A stretch of DNA of 64,000 nt from Salinarimonas chemoclinalis (GTDB lineage: Bacteria > Pseudomonadota > Alphaproteobacteria > Rhizobiales > Beijerinckiaceae), in the NCBI RefSeq assembly GCF_041514305.1, contig NZ_JBGMWH010000004.1, positions 62,001-126,000 of the forward strand. The letters run 5' to 3'. The notes beneath the pieces are model-generated. The model ran no database searches and was not told the origin of the DNA. It saw only the letters and a list, made by a program, of their open reading frames with translations. The translations under genes were made by a program, and so were the position numbers. Positions 1 to 12,380 of this stretch are shown here, in pieces (the first letter of the stretch is position 1; each line of letters starts with the position of its first letter).

Positions 1-3228
<3,228 letters not shown>

Positions 3229-3394
3229 GGCCCCTCGCCCTCCAGTCCCGATCCGCCGCGCCGTTCCTTATCCGTTTTGGCCGCGCGCCTGTCGAGGGGT
3301 GGGGCGTCGCGGGCTGTGGATGGCCGTCGACGCGTGCCCCCCGCGACATCCTACCCCCTTGAACGAACCGAGAACCCGGCGCATTCTCCCCCAC

Positions 3395-4627
3395 ATGGTG
3401 CCCGCCCTGTCCCGCAAGCTGCGCGTCCTCGCCGACGCGGCCAAGTACGACGCGTCCTGCGCGTCCTCGAGTGCGCCCAGGCGCACGTCCCGCACGGACG
3501 GGCTGGGGTCGACGGGGGGCAGCGGGATTTGCCACGCCTACACGCCGGACGGGCGCTGCGTGAGCCTGTTGAAGATCCTGCTGACGAACTGGTGCCTCTA
3601 CGATTGCGTCTACTGTGTCAACCGGCGCTCGTCCAATGTCGAGCGGGCGCGGTTCACGGTCGAGGAGGTGGTCGACCTGACGCTCAACTTCTACAAGCGC
3701 AACTACATCGAGGGGCTGTTCCTCTCCTCGGGCATCGTCAAGAACGCCGACCATACGATGGAGCAGATGGTGCGCGTGGCGAAGACGCTGCGCGAGGTGC
3801 ACGGCTTTCGCGGCTACATCCACCTCAAGACCATCCCCGAGGCGAGCCCCTTCCTGATCGAGGAGGCGGGGCTCTACGCCGACCGGCTGTCGATCAATAT
3901 CGAGCTGCCGCAGCGCGAAAGCCTGAAGACGCTCGCGCCCGAGAAGGACGACGCCACCATCCGCGGCGCCATGGGCCGCATGAAGGAGCGCATCGTCGAG
4001 GCGAAGGCCGAGCGCAAGACGACGCGCACGGCGCGCCGCTTCTCGCCCGCAGGCCAGTCGACGCAGATGATCGTCGGCGCCGACGCCGCGACCGACACCG
4101 ACGTGCTGCGCACCTCGACCGCGCTCTATTCCGGCTACGCGCTGCGGCGCGTCTACTATTCCGCCTTCTCGCCGATCCCCGATTCGAGCCGGCTCCTGCC
4201 GCTGAAGCCGCCGCCGCTCCAACGGGAGAACCGGCTCTACCAGGCGGACTGGCTCTTGCGCTTCTACGGCTTCGACGTCGACGAGATCGCGGCCGGCGCG
4301 ACCGCCGGCATGCTCGACCTCGAGGTGGACCCCAAGCTCGCCTGGGCGCTGAAGCACCGCGAGCGCTTCCCGGTCGACGTCAACCGCGCCGACCGGGAAC
4401 TGCTGCTGCGGGTGCCCGGGCTCGGGGTCAAGGCGGTGGACAAGATCCTCGTCGCGCGCCGCCACCGCCGGCTCGCCCTCGACGACGTCGCGCGGCTCGC
4501 GGGCTCGGTGAAGCGCGCGCGCGCCTTCCTCGTCGCGAGCGACCACACGCCGGGCGCGTTGCTCGACCGCCTCGACCTCAGGGCCGCGCTCGTGCAGCGC
4601 CCCGCCGAGCAGCTCACCCTGTTCTGA
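3395..4627 (+). CDS. Radical-SAM protein, putative DNA modification/repair type (TIGR03916-like)
   Basis: This 410-residue radical-SAM protein belongs to the group that is almost always found beside UdgX/DUF4130 proteins and is presumed to act on DNA. The iron-sulfur motif CxxxCxxC is visible at Cys67, Cys71 and Cys74 (NWCLYDCVYC). The C-terminus carries a helix-hairpin-helix DNA-binding motif (RVPGLGVKAVDKIL). The frame opens upstream at 3215, but the start MVPALSRKL at 3395 begins family-like sequence, while the upstream part is low-complexity and overlaps the dnaE start. The stop overlaps the next start by one base (TGATG), so the two genes are translationally coupled. The exact reaction is unknown. 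Confidence 0.88.
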   Translation: MVPALSRKLRVLADAAKYDASCASSSAPRRTSRTDGLGSTGGSGICHAYTPDGRCVSLLKILLTNWCLYDCVYCVNRRSSNVERARFTVEEVVDLTLNFYKRNYIEGLFLSSGIVKNADHTMEQMVRVAKTLREVHGFRGYIHLKTIPEASPFLIEEAGLYADRLSINIELPQRESLKTLAPEKDDATIRGAMGRMKERIVEAKAERKTTRTARRFSPAGQSTQMIVGADAATDTDVLRTSTALYSGYALRRVYYSAFSPIPDSSRLLPLKPPPLQRENRLYQADWLLRFYGFDVDEIAAGATAGMLDLEVDPKLAWALKHRERFPVDVNRADRELLLRVPGLGVKAVDKILVARRHRRLALDDVARLAGSVKRARAFLVASDHTPGALLDRLDLRAALVQRPAEQLTLF

Positions 4628-6051
4628 TGCGCCGCGTCATCCTCGCACCCGGGGCCGATCTCGACGGGTTTCGCCGCGCCGCCCGCGCGCTCGTCACGGA
4701 GAGCGTGGCGCCCGACGACGTCGTGTTCGAGGACGATGGCACGGCGAGCCTGCTGCCGGAGGCGCAGATCGCCGAGGCGCCGCCGCTCGCTTTGCCGAAG
4801 ACCGTGCCGCCGATCGTGAAGGACGTCGCGATGCACCGCGATCCCGAGCGCTGGGCGCTGCTCTACGCGCTGATCTGGCGCGTCGCGAACGGCGAGCGGC
4901 GGCTGCCGGAGATCGTCGCCGATCCGCTGATGCACCGGCTGCACATCATGCGCCGCAACATCGGCCGCGACATCCACAAGATGCACGCCTTCGTGCGCTT
5001 CCGGAAAGTCGAGGGCGCCGAGCCCGAGCGCTTCGCCGCCTGGTTCGAGCCCGAGCATCACATCCTGCGCGCGGTGGGCCCCTTCTTCCGCGACCGCTTC
5101 GGCGCGATGCTCTGGTCGATCCACACGCCCGACGGCTCGATCCTGTGGGACCGTGAGCGGCTCGCCTACGGCCCGCCCGGCCGCCCGGAGGACGCGCCCG
5201 CGCACGACGGGTTCGAGGAGGGCTGGCGGGAGTATTACGGCGCGATCTTCAACCCGGCGCGGGTCAACCCGACCGCGATGCGCGCCGAGATGCCGAAGAA
5301 GTACTGGAAGAACCTGCCCGAGGCCGAGCTCATCCCCGATCTCGTCCGCGGGGCGGCCTCGCGCGTTGGCGGCATGATGGACCGGGAGCCCACCAGGCCC
5401 ACGAAACGCGAGCCCCGCGCCGCCCTCGCGGCGCTCGACGCCGGCGCGCGCCCCCGCACGCTCGACGAACTCGCGGCGATGATCCGCGCCTACGAGCCGC
5501 CGCAGGACTTCTCGCCCAAGGCCGTGATCGGCGAGGGGCCGGTCGCGCCGCTGATCGCCTTCGTCGGCGAGCAGCCCGGCGACGTCGAGGACCTGGAGGG
5601 CCGCCCCTTCGTCGGCCCGGCGGGACGGCTCCTGGCGAAGGCGCTGGGCGAGGTCGGGATCGACCGGGACGCCTGCTATGTCACGAACGCGGTCAAGCAC
5701 TTCAAGTTCGTGGCGCGCGGCAAGCGCCGCATCCACCAGAAGCCCTCGCTCGGCGAGATCAAGCATTACCGCTGGTGGCTGATGGAGGAGCTCACCCTGG
5801 TGCGCCCGCGCCTCACGGTCGCGCTGGGCGCCACCGCGCTCACCGCGCTCGCGGGCGAGGCGATGCCGCTGATGCGGTCGCGCGGCCCAGCCCGCTTCGA
5901 GACAAACGGCCTGGTCCTGCCGGGCTTCGTCACCGTCCACCCCTCCTGGCTGCTGCGCCTGCCCGACGAGGACGCGAAGGCGGCGGGCTACGAGAGCTTC
6001 CTGCGGGACCTCGCCGCCGCGAAGGACGAGGCGCAGCGGCTGGCCGGGTGA
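4627..6051 (+). CDS. udgX: UdgX-family uracil-DNA-binding protein fused to an N-terminal DUF4130 domain
   Basis: This is a 474-residue fusion. Residues about 1-260 are a DUF4130 (TIGR03915-type) putative DNA-repair domain. Residues about 285-474 are a family-4-like uracil-DNA glycosylase domain. The glycosylase part shows GEQPGDVEDLEGRPFVGPAG, the C-terminal VHPSWLLRLPD motif and the diagnostic UdgX loop KRRIH at residues 366-370. In UdgX the His of this loop (here His370) is known to bond covalently to the abasic sugar after uracil excision, giving a suicide DNA-protein adduct. It is translationally coupled to the radical-SAM gene, suggesting one repair module. Family assignment is firm; the DUF4130 role is unknown. 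Confidence 0.93.
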   Translation: MRRVILAPGADLDGFRRAARALVTESVAPDDVVFEDDGTASLLPEAQIAEAPPLALPKTVPPIVKDVAMHRDPERWALLYALIWRVANGERRLPEIVADPLMHRLHIMRRNIGRDIHKMHAFVRFRKVEGAEPERFAAWFEPEHHILRAVGPFFRDRFGAMLWSIHTPDGSILWDRERLAYGPPGRPEDAPAHDGFEEGWREYYGAIFNPARVNPTAMRAEMPKKYWKNLPEAELIPDLVRGAASRVGGMMDREPTRPTKREPRAALAALDAGARPRTLDELAAMIRAYEPPQDFSPKAVIGEGPVAPLIAFVGEQPGDVEDLEGRPFVGPAGRLLAKALGEVGIDRDACYVTNAVKHFKFVARGKRRIHQKPSLGEIKHYRWWLMEELTLVRPRLTVALGATALTALAGEAMPLMRSRGPARFETNGLVLPGFVTVHPSWLLRLPDEDAKAAGYESFLRDLAAAKDEAQRLAG

Positions 6052-6075
6052 GGGCCGATGCCCCCGCTACGCGGA

Positions 6076-6813
6076 TCAATCCCCGCACAGCGCCCGAGAG
6101 GAGACCGTGTAGAGTCGCTCGCGCCCGGCCACCCGGGCTGTGAAGCCGTTGGGGAAGAGCGGCGCGAAGGCCGCGTCGCAGACGTTGAGCCCGCCCGCAT
6201 AGGCGCCGAAGGCCGGCATCACCAGCCGCCTGCCGTCGTGCACGAAGCAGCGTGCGCGCACGGCGCGCCCGCGCAGGCGCACCTTGGCGACGGGGTGGAG
6301 ATGGCCGCAGATCTCCGGCTCGGAGCCCGGCTCGCTCCGCGGCTCGTGGCGCAGCGCGACGCCGTCGAGCGCGACCGTGTCCGCCACCTCGCCCCCGAGC
6401 GTGGCGGGCAGCGCGGGATCGTGGTTGCCGGTGAGCCAGAGCCAGTCGCGCCCCGCCTGGAGCGCCGCGAGCGCCCCGCGCGCGTCGGCGTCGAGGCGGG
6501 CGGGTCCGTCGGGGTCGTGGAAGCTGTCGCCGAGCGCGATCACCCGCGCCGGATGGTGCGCCGCGACGGGGGCAGCGAGGCGCGCGAGCGTCTCGCGCGT
6601 GTCGTAGGGCGGCAGCAGGAATCCGCGGCGGGCGCGCGAGGAGCCCTTCTCGAGGTGCAGGTCGGCGACGAGCAGCGTGCGGTGGTCCGGCAGCCAGGCG
6701 ACGCCGTCCCGGTCGAGCACGAGCACGAGCCGCCCGAGCGCGATCTCGACCGCGCCGACATCCGCCCGGCCGCTCTCGACCTCGACCTCGCCCGCCCGTG
6801 CCGCCGCCGTCAC
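6076..6813 (-). CDS. pdeM: Ligase-associated DNA damage response endonuclease PdeM
   Basis: This 245-residue calcineurin-like metallophosphoesterase has its metal-binding motifs in order: VADLHLEKG, ALGDSFHDPDG, TGNHDP and CGHLHP. This spacing is typical of PdeM, which family annotation places with LigD-type ligase, Lhr helicase and exonuclease. None of those partners is in the window, so the gene stands alone here. It converges on udgX, with only 24 bp between the stops and no obvious terminator. The nuclease role is inherited from family annotation. Confidence 0.88.
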   Translation of the reverse strand: MTAAARAGEVEVESGRADVGAVEIALGRLVLVLDRDGVAWLPDHRTLLVADLHLEKGSSRARRGFLLPPYDTRETLARLAAPVAAHHPARVIALGDSFHDPDGPARLDADARGALAALQAGRDWLWLTGNHDPALPATLGGEVADTVALDGVALRHEPRSEPGSEPEICGHLHPVAKVRLRGRAVRARCFVHDGRRLVMPAFGAYAGGLNVCDAAFAPLFPNGFTARVAGRERLYTVSSRALCGD

Positions 6814-6916
6814 CCGCGCCTCGCCGTTCGCTTCCCGTTCCCACGAGCTATGGACGATTCGGCGGCGCCTGGCGAGGGGTGCGCATGCGCGCGGGGGCGG
6901 GACCGGCTGTCGCGGC

Positions 6917-9900
6917 TCAGGCGATCCGGCGCGGAACCGACGCGGAGTCTCGGGCGCTCTCCCCGCCTTCCGGGGCGAGATCGAACGCGGCGAGCGGCAG
7001 CTGCTCCAGGGGGACGGGCCGCGAGAACAGGTAGCCCTGCGCGAGGTCGCAGCCGGCGGCGCGCAGCATCGTCGCCTGCGTCTCGGTCTCGACGCCCTCG
7101 GCCGTGCAGACCATGTCGAGGCTGCGTGCGAGCGCGATGATCGAGCAGACGATCGCCGCGCAGTCCTCGCGCTCGACGAAGTCGTTGACGAAGGACTTGT
7201 CGATCTTGATCTTGTCGAAGGGGAACATGCGCAGGTAGCTGAGCGACGAGTAGCCGGTACCGAAGTCGTCGAGCGAGATGCGCACGCCGAGCGCCTTCAC
7301 CCGCCGCAGGTCCGCGAGCAGCGCCTGGTCGTCGTCGAGGAGCACGGTCTCCGTCACCTCGAGCTCCAGCCGCTCGGGCGCGAGGCCCGTCTCCTCGAGC
7401 GCGGCGAGGACGACGTCGAGGAGCCCGCGGTTGCGCAGCTGCGCGGGCGAGACGTTGACCGCGAGGCTGACGTGGTCGGGAAGCGCCCGGGCTTGCCGGC
7501 AGGCCTCCGCGATCACCCAGTCTCCCACGGGCGTGATGAGACCGGTTTCCTCGAGCAGCGGGATGAACACCGAGGGCGAGACCATGCCGCGGTCGGGATG
7601 CCGCCAGCGCAGCAGGGTCTCGACGCCCACGGGCTCCCGGCTCGCGATGTCGACGATCGGCTGGAAGTGGAGCGCGAGCTGCCCGCGACCCATGGCCTCC
7701 CGCAGGTCCCGGATGAGTTCGCGCCGCGCCCGGGCGGCGGCGTCGAGGTCCCCGTCGAAGATGCGCCAGCCGTTGCGGCCGTCGGCCTTGACCCGATACA
7801 GCGCGGTGTCGGCGTTGCGCAGGAGTTCGTCGACCTCGCGGCCGTGGGCCGGGGCGAGCGCGACGCCGATGCTCGCGCCCACGACGATCTGGCGTCCCTC
7901 GATGGAGAACGGCTCGGTCAGGGTCTCGAGCAGGCGGCGCGCCAGTGCCTCGCAGGCCTCGCGCTCGCAGCCCTGCTCCCGTCCGCGCCCGCGGGCGAGC
8001 ACCGCGAACTCGTCCCCGCCGAGCCGTGCGACGAGGTCCTCCTGGCGCACGTGGGCGCGCATCCGCTCGGCGACCTCGACGAGGAGCGCGTCGCCGATCG
8101 CGTGCCCGAACGTGTCGTTGACGGACTTGAAGCGATCGAGGTCGATCAGCAGGACGCCGAAGGGCGTGGCGCACTCGGAGTGCAGCGTCTCGTCGATGCG
8201 CGCCTTCAGCGAGGCGCGGTTGGCGAGACCGGTGAGCACGTCGTGATGGGCGGCGTGGCTGATTCGGGCGGCGACCTGCTCGCGCTCCGTCACGTCCTCG
8301 TGCGTGGTGACCCAGCCGCCGCCGGGGATCGGCGCGTTGCTCTGGGCGATGAGTCGCCCGCCGCGGGTGCGCACGGTCGCGCGGGTCTCCTCTCCAGCCG
8401 CCACGCGCTCCAGGAAATCGGGCACCGCACGCGCGATGTCTCCATCGAAGGAGCCCGCGGCGCGGCGCAACTCCAGCACCTCCGTGAGGTGCATGCCGTA
8501 GCGCAGCGAGCGGGGGTCGAGCTCCATCAGCTCGAGATAGCGGTCGTTCCAGATCACGAGCCGCCCGGCGGCGTCGTACATGGTCAGGCCCTGGATCATG
8601 TGCGCCAGCGTCAGCTGCAGCTCGCGCGCCCGCTCGGAGGCCTCGCGGCTGGCGTCGACGAGCTGGGCCATGGCGAGGCGCCGCTCGCTGACGTCCGTGC
8701 CCACGCCGCGATAGCCGCGGAACGCGCCGTCCGGGCCGAAGACCGGGTCTCCGCTCACCCGGAACCAACGCGTCACCACGCCGTCCTCGACCTTGTATTC
8801 GAGGTCGCGGAAGGGCTCGCGGCGGGCGAGCACGGCGAGGTGCTCCTCCCAGGTCGTGTTCTCGAGCACGATGGGCAGGTCGCGCCGGGTCTTGCCGATC
8901 AGCTCGGCCCGGTCCTTCCAGAGGCCGTTGATCTCCTGCGAAAAGTGGGTGAAGCGCAGGCCCGCGTCCTGCTCCCAGAACCAGTCCGAGCCCATCACCG
9001 TGAGCGAGCGGAAGCGCTCCTCGCTCTCGGCGAGCGCCGCCTCCGCCTCGCGCCGCTCGGTGATGTCGAGATGGAGCCCCGAGAGGCGCGTCGCCGTGCC
9101 GTCCTGCCCGCGGGCCACGACGCGCCCGACGGCGAGGATCCAGCGCCAGCCTCCGTCTGCGGCGCGCATGCGGAACTCGGCGCGATAGTCCGGCGCCTCG
9201 CCACGCATGTGCGCCGCGAGGCGCTCGCGCGCGTGGGCGATGTCGCCGGGATGCACGAGCGCGACCCAGGACGCCGCCGCCTCCGGCACGTCTCCGGGCT
9301 CGTATCCGAGCATGGTCCACCAAGATTCGTTGTACCAACTCTCGTCGCTGCCCGGGATCCAGTCCCACAGCCCGATATTGGCGCCCTCGGTGGCGATGGC
9401 GAGGCGCTGCTGGGCGGCCTCGTAGCGCTCGCGGGCGAGGACGCCGTCGGTGACGTCCTGCACGGCGGAGGCGATCGCGGAGATCCGCCCCTCGCCACGC
9501 CCCTCGCCACGTCCCTCGCCACGTCCCTCGCCACGTCCCTCCTCGCGGATCGCCTGCCCGAAGCAGCGCATCCGGCGCGCGCCGGTCTCGGCGATCGTGG
9601 TCAGCTCGACGTCCCAGCCCTCCCCCGTCTCCCGCGCCAGCGCCACCAGCGCTTCCAGCCGCTCGGCCGAGGCCGGCTCGAACAGCGCGAGCGTGCCCGC
9701 GAAGGTCTCCGGAACGTCCTCGGGAATGCGCAGCACGTCGCGCAGGCGCGGCGACCAGCGCACGCCGCCCGACGGGCAGTCGATGTGCCAGGGCGCGACC
9801 TGTGCCATGCGCGACATCACCGTGAGTTCCTCGGCGGCGGCCTGGAGCTCGCAGGACGCGCCGCGCAATTCTCGGTTCTGCCTATGGAGCATGAACAGGG

Positions 9901-10573
9901 CCGGAAACAGGCCGAAGACGATGAGACAGGCCAGCAGCGTGGCGGCGGCGCCCTCGAGCATCGCCTGCTGGGCATGGCCGCGCACCTGCTCGGCCTGCGT
10001 GACGGCACCGACCTCGGTCGCGAAGGCGACGGTGGCGGCGAGGATCGCGTCGGTGGTCTCGACGAGCGCCGCGAGCGCGTCCTCCCCGCGCGCGACTGCA
10101 CCCGCCCTCTCCTCGACCCGCTCGACGAGGGCGACGAAGTCGGCGAAGGCGGGGTCCAGCGCTTCCCGGTTCGGCATGGCCTCGAGCCGCACGCGCAGGC
10201 CGGCGAGCGCCTCCGCCTGGACCGCGAGCGCACGGGCCAGCGCACCGAGCGCGGCGTCCCGGTCCGCGACCGCCGGGAAGGCGGCGGCGCGCAGCCCCAC
10301 GTCCTTGGCGAGGGCGGCCTGGAGTCCGATCGCGTCGACGAGCCCCGCCATGGCGCCCGTCGCCCGCTCCTCCGCGCCCCGCAGCGCCTCCGCACGGGCG
10401 AAGAGGACGAGCACGCAGATCGCAACGAGCATGCCGAGGAGGCTGAGGGCGGCGGGCAGGAGCCGGCGCGCCTGCGGCCGAGCCCCCTCGGCTCCCCGTC
10501 CGCCGCCGTCCGCGCGCGCGCCGCCGGCCGGGGCATCCGCGGCGTCGAGGCGGTGTGGCGGGGGCGGCGTCAT
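6917..10573 (-). CDS. Membrane-bound PAS-GGDEF-EAL cyclic-di-GMP sensor protein
   Basis: This 1218-residue signalling protein probably makes and/or degrades cyclic di-GMP. There is an N-terminal membrane segment near residues 38-60, a periplasmic helical sensor region (about 60-205), a second membrane segment (about 213-235) and then about four PAS domains (roughly 240-765). The GGDEF domain keeps GGDEF near residue 850. The EAL domain has ETLLRW near 985 in place of EAL and keeps DDFGTGYSS near 1100, so both activities are plausible. The linker between the first two PAS domains contains a GEGR tandem repeat. No cognate partner is visible next to it. Confidence 0.92.
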   Translation of the reverse strand: MTPPPPHRLDAADAPAGGARADGGGRGAEGARPQARRLLPAALSLLGMLVAICVLVLFARAEALRGAEERATGAMAGLVDAIGLQAALAKDVGLRAAAFPAVADRDAALGALARALAVQAEALAGLRVRLEAMPNREALDPAFADFVALVERVEERAGAVARGEDALAALVETTDAILAATVAFATEVGAVTQAEQVRGHAQQAMLEGAAATLLACLIVFGLFPALFMLHRQNRELRGASCELQAAAEELTVMSRMAQVAPWHIDCPSGGVRWSPRLRDVLRIPEDVPETFAGTLALFEPASAERLEALVALARETGEGWDVELTTIAETGARRMRCFGQAIREEGRGEGRGEGRGEGRGEGRISAIASAVQDVTDGVLARERYEAAQQRLAIATEGANIGLWDWIPGSDESWYNESWWTMLGYEPGDVPEAAASWVALVHPGDIAHARERLAAHMRGEAPDYRAEFRMRAADGGWRWILAVGRVVARGQDGTATRLSGLHLDITERREAEAALAESEERFRSLTVMGSDWFWEQDAGLRFTHFSQEINGLWKDRAELIGKTRRDLPIVLENTTWEEHLAVLARREPFRDLEYKVEDGVVTRWFRVSGDPVFGPDGAFRGYRGVGTDVSERRLAMAQLVDASREASERARELQLTLAHMIQGLTMYDAAGRLVIWNDRYLELMELDPRSLRYGMHLTEVLELRRAAGSFDGDIARAVPDFLERVAAGEETRATVRTRGGRLIAQSNAPIPGGGWVTTHEDVTEREQVAARISHAAHHDVLTGLANRASLKARIDETLHSECATPFGVLLIDLDRFKSVNDTFGHAIGDALLVEVAERMRAHVRQEDLVARLGGDEFAVLARGRGREQGCEREACEALARRLLETLTEPFSIEGRQIVVGASIGVALAPAHGREVDELLRNADTALYRVKADGRNGWRIFDGDLDAAARARRELIRDLREAMGRGQLALHFQPIVDIASREPVGVETLLRWRHPDRGMVSPSVFIPLLEETGLITPVGDWVIAEACRQARALPDHVSLAVNVSPAQLRNRGLLDVVLAALEETGLAPERLELEVTETVLLDDDQALLADLRRVKALGVRISLDDFGTGYSSLSYLRMFPFDKIKIDKSFVNDFVEREDCAAIVCSIIALARSLDMVCTAEGVETETQATMLRAAGCDLAQGYLFSRPVPLEQLPLAAFDLAPEGGESARDSASVPRRIA
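9488..9540. repeat. 12-bp tandem repeat inside the GGDEF/EAL gene
   Basis: Four complete 12-bp units of the form (C/T)CCCTCGCCACG plus a partial fifth lie in frame in the sensor gene. On the coding strand they encode consecutive Gly-Glu-Gly-Arg units between the first and second PAS domains. The near-perfect unit identity implies recent expansion by slippage. Confidence 0.9.
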
Positions 10574-10782
10574 CGCGGGCTCCGATCCGCCGCGTCACGA
10601 CCCGAGGGCGCGAGCGGCATCGGGAAGACTACGAGGCACCGGTAAACGAGTGCATAAGTCGGCGTACATTGACCGAAAATTGCTCTCGCTCGTCCGTGCA
10701 CCCGAGCGACGGGGGCGTTGCGCGGGCGCGCGCGGCCTGCGAGGCTCGGATCCGGATCGCGCATCGGGGGGAACGGCGGCGC

Positions 10783-12336
10783 ATGACGGGCGGAGGAACA
10801 CGCACCCTGGTCGACGGGGCGCTCGCCCTCGTCGCGGCGCTGGCGATCGGGTTCGCCCTGTGGCGGCTCGAGGCGGCGACGCGGCCGCTCGCCGTCGAGC
10901 GCGTGGCGATCGGTCACATCCCGGCGAGCGTCCATCGTCCCCCCGGGGAGTCTCTCGGGCCGGCGGTGGTGATCGCCCACGGCTTCGCCGGCTCGCGCCA
11001 GCTGATGCAGGCCTTCGCGGTCACGCTCGCGCGCAACGGCTACGTCGCCGTCTCCTTCGACTTCGCCGGCCACGGCCGCAATCCGCGCCCGCTCGCCGGC
11101 TCGATCGTCGAGGAGGACGGCGCCACGCGCACGCTCGTCGCCGAGACGATCGCGGTCGCGCAGGCGGCGCGGGCGCTCGGGGACGGGCGCCTCGCCCTCG
11201 TCGGGCATTCCATGGCCTCCGACATCGTCGTGCGCGCGGCCGCCGAGTTGCCGGCGGTCGAGTCCGTGGTCGCCGTCTCGATGTTCTCGCCGGCGGTGAC
11301 AGCGGACGCGCCGGCGAACCTGCTCGTGGTCGTGGGCGGGCTCGAGGCCGGCCTGCGGGAGGAGGCGCTGCGCGCGGTCGGCCTCGCGACCGACGCGGCG
11401 GCGCGAGGGAGCGCCGCGCAGGAGGGCGTCACCTACGGCGACCCCGCGTCCGGCACGGCGCGGCGCGCCGTCTTCGCCGACGGCGTCGAGCATGTCGGCG
11501 TGCTCTATGCGCGCGAGACGCTGGCGGAGACCGTCGCCTGGCTCGACGCGACCTTCGGGATCACCCGCGACGCGCCCCCCTTCGTCGATCGGCGCGGCCC
11601 GCTGATCCTGCTGCTGCTCGCCGGCGCCGTGCTCGCGGCGCGGCCGCTCTCGCGCCTCCTGCCGCGGGTGTCCCCGCGACCCGCGGGCGCCGGGCTGCCC
11701 TGGCGGCGGCTGTGGATCGTCCTCCTCGTGCCGGCGCTCGCGACGCCGCTTCTGCTGCGCCTCCTGCCGACGAGCTTCCTGCCGGTGCTCGTCGCGGACT
11801 ATCTCGCGGCGCATTTCCTCGCCTACGGCCTGATCACCGCCGCCTGCCTCGTCCTCGCGCGGCGGCGCGGCTGGAGCGTGCCGCCGCCGCCCCTCGATCG
11901 AGGCCGGCTCGCGATCGCCGCCGCGGGAGCCGTGGCCTTCGGTTTCGTCGCCATCGTCTGGCCGCTCGACACCTACGTGACGAGCTTCCTGCCGGGCGCG
12001 GACCGGCTCCCCCTCGCCGCGATCATGCTCGCGGGCACCCTGCCCTTCTTCCTCGCCGACGAATGGGCGACCCGCGGCGCCGGCGCGGCACGCCTGGGCT
12101 ACCCGGCGGCGAAGCTCGCCTTCGTGCTCTCGCTGGCGCTGGCCGTTGCGCTCGACTTCGAGCGGCTGTTCTTCCTCGTGATCATCGTGCCCGTGATCGC
12201 GGCCTTCCTCCTCGTCTACGGGCTCTTCAGCCGCTGGGCGTACCGTGCGACGCTCCACCCGGCGGTCGCGGGTGTCGCCAACGCGGTGGCCTTCGCCTGG
12301 GCGCTCGGCGTCACCTTCCCGCTGCTCGCGGGGTGA
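10783..12336 (+). CDS. Alpha/beta hydrolase with C-terminal multi-spanning membrane domain
   Basis: This is a 517-residue protein. A signal-anchor-like hydrophobic stretch at the N-terminus (about residues 10-25) precedes an alpha/beta-hydrolase domain with HGFAGS (oxyanion region), DFAGHG and the nucleophile elbow GHSMAS. From about residue 265 onward the sequence is a series of hydrophobic helices, probably seven or more membrane spans. The ATG at 10783 was chosen because GGGGGGAAC lies just upstream, whereas the longer open frame to 10555 is low-complexity. The substrate is unknown. It lies in tandem with a second hydrolase 44 bp downstream. It may be an acyl or peptide hydrolase acting at the membrane. 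Confidence 0.8.
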   Translation: MTGGGTRTLVDGALALVAALAIGFALWRLEAATRPLAVERVAIGHIPASVHRPPGESLGPAVVIAHGFAGSRQLMQAFAVTLARNGYVAVSFDFAGHGRNPRPLAGSIVEEDGATRTLVAETIAVAQAARALGDGRLALVGHSMASDIVVRAAAELPAVESVVAVSMFSPAVTADAPANLLVVVGGLEAGLREEALRAVGLATDAAARGSAAQEGVTYGDPASGTARRAVFADGVEHVGVLYARETLAETVAWLDATFGITRDAPPFVDRRGPLILLLLAGAVLAARPLSRLLPRVSPRPAGAGLPWRRLWIVLLVPALATPLLLRLLPTSFLPVLVADYLAAHFLAYGLITAACLVLARRRGWSVPPPPLDRGRLAIAAAGAVAFGFVAIVWPLDTYVTSFLPGADRLPLAAIMLAGTLPFFLADEWATRGAGAARLGYPAAKLAFVLSLALAVALDFERLFFLVIIVPVIAAFLLVYGLFSRWAYRATLHPAVAGVANAVAFAWALGVTFPLLAG

Positions 12337-12380
12337 CGCCTCTCCCCTCGCGCGCCCGGATGGCGTAGGGTCGCCGCGCC

